In this document: positions 43,220 through 51,066 of the stretch, in pieces
How positions within the stretch are numbered: position 1 is the first letter of the stretch
How the letters are laid out: the number at the start of each line of letters is the position of its first letter
Assembly (NCBI GenBank): GCA_025612245.1
Contig: JAAXKQ010000003.1
Coordinates: 1-64,000 of the forward strand
Direction: 5' to 3'
From: Ignavibacteria bacterium
Lineage (GTDB): Bacteria; Bacteroidota; Ignavibacteria; Ignavibacteriales; SURF-24
Length of the DNA: 64,000 nt
Position numbers and translations under genes: made by a program
Notes under the pieces: generated by a model
What the model was told of the DNA's origin: nothing
The model's input: only the letters and a program-made list of their open reading frames with translations
The model's database searches: none

Positions 43220-44983
43220 ATGATTATTTACGGTGACACCAAGGAAAAAGTAACTTACACTGAAGGCCTAAAAAGACTTGAAGCTCTGGCCATGGGCTTT
43301 AAGGGAAATGGACCTTCAGGCCATGAACCGGCTACTGAACTTCTTATCAACACGGGAGAATTTGAAGCCGCACTGACTGACTTCCTCTTTCCTGAATGCG
43401 ACTTCATAAACAACCTTCTTTGCATTGTACGTGAGCTCTCTACGGCTGCAGGACACATATTTATTCATTCACTGAACAAAAATGTTCCTCTATCCAACAG
43501 ATGGCTTTACACCTTTAAGGAAGTTCTCTCACGGCTAAAGAAGTTTAACGTCTCCCCGTCTTTAACGTACAGCCTTCCCGAAGGCTACGCTTTTTATTCA
43601 CTCTACCCCGAAATGTATCTGAGGTCGGTAGAAAAGTTTTGCCGCGAATTCCACCCCACGGAAGTAACAGTAATCGGAATTCGGAGCATTGGAACGAGCC
43701 TCTCGGCACTGGTTTCAGCACGAATGGAAGAAACCGGGCCGGTAGCGGTTCATTCCTTTACTGTAAGACCAAGAGGGTTTTATTTCGACAGGAAGATCGT
43801 TCTTGACACTTTTATGGAAGAAGAGCTGAAAAAATTTAACAAGGGATTTTATCTCATTGTTGATGAGGGGCCAGGGCTAAGCGGCACATCCTTTACCTCG
43901 GTTGCAGAAAAGCTAACGGGTCTTGGAATAAGTGATGAAAAGATAATTTTCTTCCCCGGTCACCGTAATGACGGAGATAGTTTTGTCTCGGAAAAGGCAA
44001 GATCTGTTTGGAAAAAGCACAGGCAGTTTACTTCAGAGTTTGAAGAGGTAATTTCAGTAAAGAATCTTTTCCCCGGATTTATTAAAGAAGTAAAAGACGT
44101 TTCAGCAGGCATGTGGAGGGATGTTCTATTTAAGAATCATGAAGAGTTCCCCCCTGTTTACCCCAATTTCGAGCAGAGAAAATACCTTTCGCAGGATAAC
44201 AAATACCTCATTAAATTTGCGGGACTCGGGCGCTATGGAAGGGATCTTTATGAAAGAGGGAAAGTGCTGTGGGAGGCAGGCTTTTCACCCGAGGTTCTGG
44301 CACTTGAGAACGGGTTTATTTTAAGCCGGTTTAGTGAAGAAAAACCCCTTGCGGCACATGATGTAAACCGCGCTCTTCTTGATAGGGCAGCTTCTTACAT
44401 ATCTTTTTTGGGAAAAACATTTCAGGCTGAATCAGGCAGAAATTTCAATGAGATTGAAGAGATGATCCAGGTTAACCTGCTGAAAGGCATGGGAGAAGAA
44501 TGGGCAGAGCGCTTCAGCAATATCAGCAGCAGCTTTAAGCCCTTATTCAGCACGCATGCTACAGCCGTAGACGGAAGGATGCTTCCATGTGAATGGCTTT
44601 ATAGCAATGGGGCCTACCTAAAAACCGATTCAGTACAGCACCATAAAGATCATTTCTTTCCGGGCTGCCAGGACGTTGCGTATGACATCGCCGGATTCCT
44701 GACAGAATTTTCCTTAGGCAAAGAAGAAAAACAATATTTCGTAAAAAGCTATATAAAGCAAAGCGGTGACAAAGAAATTGAAGCCCGCCTCCCCTTTTAT
44801 TATATCTTTTACAACGCCTTCCGCCTGGGGATGACACTCTTCTCCGCCCAGATGTCGATGGAGCCGGAAAAACGGAAATTTAATTTTCTTTCCGGCAAAT
44901 ACTCGGATAATCTGAAAATTAGATTAATAAATATAGGGACGGGCAGCAGCTCACCAGCCTCTGGCATGGGCTCCCTGCCCTGA
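43220..44983 (+). CDS. Phosphoribosyltransferase-like and kinase-like fusion protein
   Basis: The preferred ATG at 43220 follows AAAGGAACT and gives 587 residues. A longer frame that overlaps the phosphatase gene is less likely. The first half (about 150-280) resembles a PRTase: VTVIGIRSIGTSLSALV and, at about 210, FYLIVDEGPGLSGTSFTSVA, which looks like the PRPP-binding loop with the family's acidic pair altered to Asp-Glu. The second half (about 320-510) recalls aminoglycoside/choline-type kinases: YLIKFAGLGRYGRDLYERG for an N-lobe lysine, and QDVAYDIAGFLTEF for the C-lobe. The likely catalytic loop around MLPCEWLYSNGAYLKTD is unusual. I do not recognise a named family. It is the last gene of the cluster. 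Confidence 0.6.
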   Translation: MIIYGDTKEKVTYTEGLKRLEALAMGFKGNGPSGHEPATELLINTGEFEAALTDFLFPECDFINNLLCIVRELSTAAGHIFIHSLNKNVPLSNRWLYTFKEVLSRLKKFNVSPSLTYSLPEGYAFYSLYPEMYLRSVEKFCREFHPTEVTVIGIRSIGTSLSALVSARMEETGPVAVHSFTVRPRGFYFDRKIVLDTFMEEELKKFNKGFYLIVDEGPGLSGTSFTSVAEKLTGLGISDEKIIFFPGHRNDGDSFVSEKARSVWKKHRQFTSEFEEVISVKNLFPGFIKEVKDVSAGMWRDVLFKNHEEFPPVYPNFEQRKYLSQDNKYLIKFAGLGRYGRDLYERGKVLWEAGFSPEVLALENGFILSRFSEEKPLAAHDVNRALLDRAASYISFLGKTFQAESGRNFNEIEEMIQVNLLKGMGEEWAERFSNISSSFKPLFSTHATAVDGRMLPCEWLYSNGAYLKTDSVQHHKDHFFPGCQDVAYDIAGFLTEFSLGKEEKQYFVKSYIKQSGDKEIEARLPFYYIFYNAFRLGMTLFSAQMSMEPEKRKFNFLSGKYSDNLKIRLINIGTGSSSPASGMGSLP

Positions 44984-45045
44984 ACGGTTATAAAATAACT
45001 CTCCCCAAGAATTATTTTTAGGTGTTTTTCTAATGTTTATTACGC

Positions 45046-45588
45046 TTATAAGAGCTTAACTATATCTTCTTCATGATGTGAATGATGCTTATGCTCCCAT
45101 TTGGCCGGATTTGTTTGGATATATTGTTGAATACGATAAAGATCCTTTTCATTACGAATTATGTGTTCATAATAATTTCTCTGCCATATTACCAGTTGTG
45201 ATCCGGATAAGATTCTTGCTTTTGTAGTAACAGCAGACTTAAATCCCGCAATAAAGGCGGAAAGTGATTTTGCAGGACATCCGGCAAGCGGTCGCTTCAT
45301 CTTATTGGATGAGTCAATTTTTAATGGAGGTTGTGGATTGCTAATAATAACAATGGCATGTATATGGTTTGGCATTATTACATACTCATCATAAGATATT
45401 TCCTTTCTTATCATTTTAGAATTAAGCCACTCCTCTAAAGCTATATCCCCAAGAGGGTTCAATTCTACCTTCCCGTTTTTTACACTTCCCAAAAGGTTTC
45501 TATGCTCATATGTACAGATTGTAACGAAATAGTATCCATTTGAACTATAATCATACTCTTTTAATCTGATTGAACGTCTGGTATTCAT
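45046..45588 (-). CDS. REP-associated tyrosine transposase (RAYT, IS200-like Y1 family)
   Basis: 180 residues. The opening SIRLKEYDYSSNGYYFVTI is typical of RAYTs. The HUH metal motif is MPNHIHAIV (His75, His77), and the active tyrosine is in the NYYEHIIRNEKDLYRI segment. RAYTs are single-copy, domesticated relatives of IS200 transposases that act on REP palindromes. A palindrome of that type lies 70 bases upstream. No IS200 ends are visible, so this is not a mobile IS. Confidence 0.9.
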   Translation of the reverse strand: MNTRRSIRLKEYDYSSNGYYFVTICTYEHRNLLGSVKNGKVELNPLGDIALEEWLNSKMIRKEISYDEYVIMPNHIHAIVIISNPQPPLKIDSSNKMKRPLAGCPAKSLSAFIAGFKSAVTTKARILSGSQLVIWQRNYYEHIIRNEKDLYRIQQYIQTNPAKWEHKHHSHHEEDIVKLL

Positions 45589-45657
45589 AATGCATTTTTA
45601 TTGTAATTATTACAAAAACCTTACAATTCTCTGTGTGCTAAATGTCACGAAATTATA

Positions 45658-45681
45658 AGGGGCGAGCCGCCGCTCGCCCCT
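45658..45681. repeat. REP-like palindrome near the RAYT gene
   Basis: AGGGGCGAGC-CGCC-GCTCGCCCCT is a perfect 10-bp stem with a 4-base loop. It is the only palindrome of this type in the gap 45589-45897, which otherwise holds no gene except a 13-codon frame (45853-45894) just before the ABC transporter. It is the likely substrate of the RAYT; other copies elsewhere in the genome would confirm this. Confidence 0.75.
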
Positions 45682-45897
45682 ACAACTACATTCGCTTATA
45701 CTTCGCTACACCGCTCAATATTAATCCTGAAAATATGGCGGCTTTTCAATGATTTTAACTCACTTTACTTATCCAATGTTGTACACCCGAAGTCAATACT
45801 TTTAGATTTGACCGCAAAAAACACTTAAGTTTTCTCTTAATCTGCCGAAAATATGCTTGAAGAGATGATTGTGAAAAACCGATTGAATGGATAAACT

Positions 45898-47679
45898 TTG
45901 AATTTGAAAAATATAAATATTAAGAAAAACAAATCACAGTACTGGAACAAACTCCTCAGAGCACTCTCATTTACACGCGAATACCGAATGTTCCTTTTCC
46001 TGATTCTGGGCCTGACCTTAATTGTTGCCACTGCCAACGCACTTGAGCCGCTTATCATGAAATATATTTTCGACAGGCTAGGCGGAAGTGCAACGACTAA
46101 GACTATCATTGTGGGCGCGGGCTTGCTTCTGGGATTGGGACTTTTCCGAGATATCATTGGCGGATTCTCGAACTGGCTCAGCTGGCGCACCAGGCTTAAT
46201 ATTCAATATGGACTTCTTGAAGCTACCGTAGCCAAGCTCCACAGGCTCCCGGCTGACCTTCAGCGTAAAGAAGGCGTAGGCGCTATTATGACGCGGCTGG
46301 ACAGAGGCATTACGGGCTTCATGTCCGCAATTACCGAAATTTCCTTTAATGTTCTGCCGGCTTTAACATATCTTGTTATGGCTGTCATTCTAATGCTGCA
46401 GCTCGACTGGCGTCTTACAATTCTTGTAAGCCTTTTTGCCCCGCTTCCTGCAATAATTGCCGCCTATGCGGCTCCCAAACAGACGCAGCGTGAGCAGAAT
46501 CTGCTGGACCGCTGGGTGCGAATTTATTCGAGGTTTAACGAGGTGCTTTCAGGAATTATAACCGTAAGAAGCTTTGCAATGGAAGACGCCGAAAAGCAGC
46601 GTTTCTTAGGCAACGTCAAAGACGCTAATAATCTCGTGGTCAGGGGTATAGGCTTTGATTCCGGCGTCAGCATCGCTCAGAGCGTTACAATTACTGTTGC
46701 CAGAATTGCAGCCATTGGATTTGGCGGATTCCTCGTCCTTAAAGGACAGGCAACCCTCGGTACACTCGTTGCATTCATATCCTATGTCGGCGGCCTTTTC
46801 GGTCCCGTACAGGGACTTACAGGTATTTACAGGACTATCAGAACGGCTTCGGTTTCACTCGACCAGATTTTCTCAATCCTCGACACTGAAGATTTCTTGA
46901 GTGATAAGCCGGATGCTTTTGAGCTGAAGCAGTGCAATGGAGAAATTGCCTTTGAAGACGTCTGCTTTAAGTACAATAAAGCAAATAATGAAATCCTTAA
47001 AGGTGTTAGACTCAATGTTAAGCCCGGTGAAATGGTTGCAATAGTAGGGCCCAGCGGTTCCGGGAAAACAACGCTCATGGCCTTACTAATGAGGTTTTAT
47101 GACCCTAGCAATGGCAGAATTACGATGGATGGTGTGGACCTTAAGGACTTAAAGCAGAACTGGGTCCGCAAACAAATTGGCGTTGTTCTGCAGGATGCGC
47201 TGCTGTTTAATGAGTCAATAAGGAACAACATAGCCTATGGGCGCCCCAATGCCTCACAATCTGAAATTGAAGCAGCCGCAAAAGCGGCCAATGCTCATGA
47301 ATTTATCATGAAGCTTGAAAACGGGTATGACACCGTTGCCGGGGAGCGTGGGAGCCGCCTTTCGGGCGGTGAACGCCAGAGGATTGCAATTGCAAGGGCT
47401 TTACTCAAAGACGCCCCGATTCTCATTCTTGACGAGGCTACCTCGGCGCTGGATGCCGAACTGGAAGCGCAGGTACAGGAAGCGCTCGACAGGCTGGTCA
47501 AAGGGCGAACAACATTCGTTATTGCACACAGGCTTTCGACCGTAGTAAATGCAGACAGGATTCTAGTCCTAAAGAACGGACGTATTGTTGAAGAAGGATG
47601 CCACAGGGATCTTTTGTCGGCCACCGGCTACTATGCTTCTCTGGTTGAAAAGCAGATGAAGGGACTTGCAGTAAATTAA
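45898..47679 (+). CDS. MsbA-type ABC exporter (fused permease and ATPase)
   Basis: A 593-residue half-transporter that would work as a dimer in the inner membrane. Residues 30-330 contain the six-helix exporter domain. The ATPase part has Walker A GPSGSGKTT (about 384), LSGGERQRIAIARALL, Walker B ILILDEATSALD and the switch AHRLSTV. The start is TTG at 45898 or possibly 45904; a stop codon lies directly upstream in frame, and the first in-frame ATG falls inside the first membrane helix. Substrates of this family are lipids, peptides or drugs. The glycan cluster upstream could supply cargo, but a transposase and 900 bases intervene. Confidence 0.93.
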   Translation: MNLKNINIKKNKSQYWNKLLRALSFTREYRMFLFLILGLTLIVATANALEPLIMKYIFDRLGGSATTKTIIVGAGLLLGLGLFRDIIGGFSNWLSWRTRLNIQYGLLEATVAKLHRLPADLQRKEGVGAIMTRLDRGITGFMSAITEISFNVLPALTYLVMAVILMLQLDWRLTILVSLFAPLPAIIAAYAAPKQTQREQNLLDRWVRIYSRFNEVLSGIITVRSFAMEDAEKQRFLGNVKDANNLVVRGIGFDSGVSIAQSVTITVARIAAIGFGGFLVLKGQATLGTLVAFISYVGGLFGPVQGLTGIYRTIRTASVSLDQIFSILDTEDFLSDKPDAFELKQCNGEIAFEDVCFKYNKANNEILKGVRLNVKPGEMVAIVGPSGSGKTTLMALLMRFYDPSNGRITMDGVDLKDLKQNWVRKQIGVVLQDALLFNESIRNNIAYGRPNASQSEIEAAAKAANAHEFIMKLENGYDTVAGERGSRLSGGERQRIAIARALLKDAPILILDEATSALDAELEAQVQEALDRLVKGRTTFVIAHRLSTVVNADRILVLKNGRIVEEGCHRDLLSATGYYASLVEKQMKGLAVN

Positions 47680-47708
47680 CTTTTGGTTAAAATGCCCGTA
47701 AAATGAGA

Positions 47709-47763
47709 GAATGTTTAATGTTGAACGCAGGAAAAAGCTTTTTCCGTTCAACATTAAACATTC
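47709..47763. terminator. Bidirectional terminator
   Basis: GAATGTTTAATGTTGAACG (47709-47727) pairs perfectly with 47745-47763, and the inner palindrome GAAAAAGCTTTTTC extends the hairpin. T-rich stretches follow on both strands (TTTATTTTTTAG on plus, CATTTTAC on minus). It separates the ABC exporter from the convergent 56-codon gene. Confidence 0.9.
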
Positions 47764-47774
47764 AGCTTTATTTT

Positions 47775-47945
47775 TTAGATCTTTCCGCCTAAGATCTCCC
47801 CGTTACCGTCATCCATATCCCTGTCGTGTGGATTATTCGGCTCGGGTTGATGCGCTTTATTTTTTTCCTGGTGCGATTTATTTCCTTTGCGCATATTTTT
47901 CTGCTGGTTATGCTGCTCATCCTGGAAATTGCGTTTCTTATTCAT
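47775..47945 (-). CDS. Small hydrophilic protein of 56 residues
   Basis: The ATG at 47945 has AGAAAGAAGGGTAAG upstream, and the frame stops at 47775, directly before the bidirectional terminator. The product is extremely polar and rich in Asn, Gln, Lys, His and Asp (MNKKRNFQDEQHNQQKN at the start, DRDMDDGNGEILGGKI at the end), with no membrane segment, and is probably disordered. I know no family for it. The good binding site and the terminator support it as a gene despite its length. Confidence 0.5.
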   Translation of the reverse strand: MNKKRNFQDEQHNQQKNMRKGNKSHQEKNKAHQPEPNNPHDRDMDDGNGEILGGKI

Positions 47946-48041
47946 CTTACCCTTCTTTCTTTTATAGTTATGGATACAATCTTAATTTAGGCACAGACGA
48001 ATAAAACAGTCAACCCTTGGATTTTCCCCTTTCTTTTAGCC

Positions 48042-48233
48042 TTATTCTTCTTCCTGTTCATCGTCATTATGTTCAATTATGCGCTTAATTTTAATTTTCA
48101 GCTCGGGATGCGTCTGGCTTCCGGCCTGAATAACTTCCTTAACGGCCTTAATTGTGGATTTTGCAAAGTCATGTGCCGGTTCATCCTCGCCCTCAATCCA
48201 GAGGCTGACTTTAAGTGATATGGCCTTACGCAT
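48042..48233 (-). CDS. Small hypothetical protein
   Basis: 63 residues, start supported by GAGGCGG before ATG. It overlaps the stop of the upstream gene by 8 bases, so the two are likely co-translated. AISLKVSLWIEGEDEP then a helix with HDFAKSTIKAVKEVIQAG and an acidic end. No family recognised and no membrane segment. Confidence 0.65.
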   Translation of the reverse strand: MRKAISLKVSLWIEGEDEPAHDFAKSTIKAVKEVIQAGSQTHPELKIKIKRIIEHNDDEQEEE

Positions 48234-49056
48234 TGCCGCCTCTTTTCCTGAAGTTCAGGTCATCAATATTTACCCATTTGCCATCCTCTTCAACTTCAAT
48301 CATCATAATGGGATGGATTTCCCAGATAGTACCCCGCGTTTTATTTATCTGGTCCGGATGCTCGGGGTCGAACATGAGCCAGCCGCTTATTCTGACTTTC
48401 TGTTTTTGCCTGGCAATTTTGTTGAGATTTTTCAGCTCCCAGTTCGGATGCTTTTCCCTTAGTGACGGAGTCACCTCAGTAACTATTGATTTTGTCCTGT
48501 CATCTCCCTGCGTCTTAACGAGCCAGACGTGGTAATCGCGAAATTCCTTATCGGCACCGTGACAGTTGCAGGATTCTGGTCCGGACTGTTTAGCTCCGAA
48601 TAAATATCCCTCCACGGCAACAGGGATTCCCTCATACTTCCCGATTTCACGGCGTGCCTGTGCGGGCCAGTTCTTGTGGTCGCGTCTCTCAATATCTCTG
48701 GGCCAGGAGAGCCCAAGTATTGCGTCAAACTCAACCGGTATATAATCCCCCTCATCAATGCGGTTTTTGTTCCGGTTTAGTTCCGGGTCGCCCCCGTCCC
48801 CCTCGGGCGGGCAGCCCCTGAAAGAGGCGTAACGAGGCTGAGGCTTATTCTTCATTTCAGGGAGCTCTTTCCGGGGCTCGGAGGAAATAACCGTCCCCCG
48901 GCTCTTTCCGGATGGAGGTTTTACTTCCCTGTTTGCCGAACTGAAATACAGGATGGCCACGATTATAAGTATGACGATAACTGCTACGGTTGTCCATACA
49001 ATAAGCGAGGAATACCTATTTGCACCCCCGCTTCTATTGGGTTGCCTGCTGTTCAT
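48226..49056 (-). CDS. Membrane-anchored hypothetical protein with a conserved C-terminal domain
   Basis: 276 residues. A single membrane helix (SLIVWTTVAVIVILIIVAIL, residues 17-36) leads to a proline-rich linker and then a conserved-looking domain: GCPPEGDGGDPELNRNKNR, VAVEGYLFGAK, ESCNCHG, DYHVWLV and VRISGWLMFDPEH with TRGTIWEIHPI. I recall this domain from hypothetical proteins in diverse bacteria; the strand pattern could be an OB-like barrel, and the cysteine/histidine cluster ESCNCHG might bind metal. The large domain should be periplasmic. Co-translated with the 63-residue gene that follows. Confidence 0.75.
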   Translation of the reverse strand: MNSRQPNRSGGANRYSSLIVWTTVAVIVILIIVAILYFSSANREVKPPSGKSRGTVISSEPRKELPEMKNKPQPRYASFRGCPPEGDGGDPELNRNKNRIDEGDYIPVEFDAILGLSWPRDIERRDHKNWPAQARREIGKYEGIPVAVEGYLFGAKQSGPESCNCHGADKEFRDYHVWLVKTQGDDRTKSIVTEVTPSLREKHPNWELKNLNKIARQKQKVRISGWLMFDPEHPDQINKTRGTIWEIHPIMMIEVEEDGKWVNIDDLNFRKRGGNA

Positions 49057-49262
49057 TTTTATATCCTCAAATTAAATAAAGCAGCTTTTCAAAAGATACA
49101 AGAACTTGAAAAAAGCCAAAAGGCAAAGCCGGATAAGCAGAAGTAATGCCGGACATATAAATATATTATAAATCCCGCCCTTCTCTATCAAGTAAGGTGA
49201 TGAAATATGGGACTGTTGGAAGACAGCTGAAGACTTTTTTTAAGTAAAAAATATAGCTGAAC

Positions 49263-49463
49263 TTAATTCTGGCTGAAGCTGATTATTTTTTTAATTTCGG
49301 CAATTTTCAGGATGAGGTATTTCTCGTAGGAATCCAGGAACTTCATAATGTTTGTCACATTTCCGAAGCTCTGCAGCAGGTGAATTTTCTGGCCTGCATT
49401 CCTGACTTTATAAAGTTCAGTATAAAGCCTGTCCAGTTCGGTTTCGTCTACTTTTTGTTCCAT
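49263..49463 (-). CDS. Small helical hypothetical protein
   Basis: 66 residues, helical throughout (DETELDRLYTELYKV, FLDSYEKYLILKIAEIKKI). It lies 20 bases downstream of the 78-residue gene on the same strand, which suggests a two-gene unit. No clear binding site. No family recognised. Confidence 0.5.
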   Translation of the reverse strand: MEQKVDETELDRLYTELYKVRNAGQKIHLLQSFGNVTNIMKFLDSYEKYLILKIAEIKKIISFSQN

Positions 49464-49483
49464 AAGATTCGAGTCTATGATTT

Positions 49484-49720
49484 TTATTTACCGTATTTGG
49501 AGGCAATAACGGCAAGTATTTCATACTTCATTTGTTTCATTGTATCGTTAAACTCCTGGTACAATTCCTCTTCCGGCTTCCCGGTTCTGGAGAGGATGTC
49601 CTCAAATATATATTTGCCCAGAGTTTTAGTATATGCAAAATTCTGTACCAGCAGATCGATCATAATATCCTGTTTTATATAATGAGGCAGCTCGATCTTA
49701 AAGTCGTCCTTATTAATCAT
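49484..49720 (-). CDS. Small helical hypothetical protein
   Basis: 78 residues, start supported by AGGAGATGT before ATG. Helical (HYIKQDIMIDLLVQNFAY, EELYQEFNDTMKQMKYEIL) with no membrane segment. Probably forms a unit with the 66-residue gene that follows, possibly as interacting partners. No family recognised. Confidence 0.65.
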   Translation of the reverse strand: MINKDDFKIELPHYIKQDIMIDLLVQNFAYTKTLGKYIFEDILSRTGKPEEELYQEFNDTMKQMKYEILAVIASKYGK

Positions 49721-49873
49721 ACATCTCCTGGTCTAACGTAATTCTGTATATGTTCCCGCTCTTACTAAATGATAAATATTCTCAATTAAAATTCAAAATT
49801 TAATTGTATTAATAGTATCTTTAATGCTTAAAAAATCAACTAATTGTATACTGCATCACAATTAAGAAAAATT

Positions 49874-50497
49874 ATGGAACCACTTGAACTCATAGGCTAT
49901 CTTGCATCACTGCTCGTTGCAGCTTCACTTACAATGAGCAATATTTGGAAACTGCGCTGGATAAATCTTACCGGTGCTTTGATGTTTGTTATCTATGCAC
50001 TTTCAGTACATGCATACCCGGTTTTTGCCGTTAACGGTTTTATCGTAATAGTAGATATTTATTATCTTCTGCAGCTGTCAAAAAAGAAAGATTATTTTAC
50101 GCACATCTCAACTTCTATGTCTGATCCCCTGATGAAGAAGTTCCTTAGCTTTTATGAAAATGACATTCAAAAGTACTTCCCCGGTTTTGAACCCGGCAGC
50201 CTGAAAACCCCGGAATGCTTTTTTATCCTAAGGAACCTCATCCCCGTTGGGCTTTTTATCTATGAGTCCGATGGCGAAGGCAGGGCCATTGTAAAGCTGG
50301 ATTACGTGATTCCGGAATACCGCGATTTCAAGAACGCAAACTTTGTTTACACCTCCAAATCGGACCTGTTCAAGGAAAAAAGATTCAGATCTTTTGTTAC
50401 ACAAAGCAGCGTAAAAGAACACCAGCAGTACCTGAAGAAAATCGGCTTCAGGCAAAGCGCTGCCGACAGCACGCTGTTTGAAAGAAAAATTGATTAA
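49874..50497 (+). CDS. YgjV-like membrane protein with a GNAT-like tail
   Basis: The ATG at 49874 is preferred over an in-frame TTG 30 bases upstream, giving 207 residues. Residues 1-75 contain three membrane helices (LIGYLASLLVAASLTMS, ALMFVIYALSVHAYP, VNGFIVIVDIYYLL) as in YgjV. From about 85 the sequence turns soluble; LDYVIPEYRDFKNANFVY and HQQYLKKIGFRQ resemble the core of an acetyltransferase. Combined membrane/GNAT proteins of this type are known only as uncharacterised. Confidence 0.75.
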   Translation: MEPLELIGYLASLLVAASLTMSNIWKLRWINLTGALMFVIYALSVHAYPVFAVNGFIVIVDIYYLLQLSKKKDYFTHISTSMSDPLMKKFLSFYENDIQKYFPGFEPGSLKTPECFFILRNLIPVGLFIYESDGEGRAIVKLDYVIPEYRDFKNANFVYTSKSDLFKEKRFRSFVTQSSVKEHQQYLKKIGFRQSAADSTLFERKID

Positions 50498-50514
50498 AAA
50501 CAGGCCGAAAGACT

Positions 50515-50557
50515 AATAAACAGAAGGTGCCTCACCCAGAGGCACCTTCTGTTTATT
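50515..50557 (+). terminator. Terminator after the YgjV-like gene
   Basis: AATAAACAGAAGGTGCCTC (50515-50533) pairs perfectly with 50539-50557 over a 5-base loop. The arms carry their own A and T runs, so it can act on both strands. Confidence 0.85.
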
Positions 50558-50726
50558 GGGATATATGCCAAGTGACCATGTTTGACCCAGCCGGCATTAA
50601 AGGCTGTAGTTAAGGCTTTCCCCTTCCTCACTTCCCGGAGAGTAGGACGAATTTATAAATTGAATAAATCCGTGTTACTTGATACCCTATTAATGAATAC
50701 AATATGTATCATGAAAGGAGTTTCTT

Positions 50727-50959
50727 ATGCGTCCTGTATGGTCAGGAACAGTCAGTTTCGGACTAGTCAACTTCCCGGTAAAAATGTACAGCGCTTCTCA
50801 TAGCCACACCTTAAATCTCGACCTGTTAAGCAAGGACGAGCACTGTCCAATCAGTTTCAAGAGAGTCTGCCGTTCAAACGAAAAGGAAGTCCCTTATGTA
50901 TCGATATTATGACTATGCTCAAGAAGAGCCTCAGGACCAGAAAGGGCCAGGCTGCATAA
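50727..50959 (+). pseudogene. ku: Ku gene with internal deletion
   Basis: Ku binds broken DNA ends and recruits LigD in bacterial end joining. The start is intact (AAAGGAG, then ATG) and the first 57 residues are a clear Ku N-terminus: MRPVWSGTVSFGLVNFPVKM, ISFKRVCR and EKEVPY. The frame then ends after VSIL. In another frame, from 50903, comes DIMTMLKKSLRTRKGQAA and a stop, which matches the extreme C-terminus of Ku. About 190 central residues, including the DNA-encircling ring, are missing and the join is out of frame. The intact ligD gene follows 107 bases later. A deletion in this strain or an assembly collapse are both possible. Confidence 0.85.
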
Positions 50960-51066
50960 AATAAGGCTCGTAGCAGGGGAAAAAGGTAAACTGGCAAGTT
51001 GTACACAGACTTTACTTTTGTTCTGCATGTGCAATTTCTTAAAAAAGAAGAAAGAGGGCAAAATCT

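Noticed and set aside
45046-45588. Complete IS200/IS605 insertion sequence
   Set aside because: There is no TnpB, no element ends and no duplicated flank; the protein type is the domesticated RAYT.
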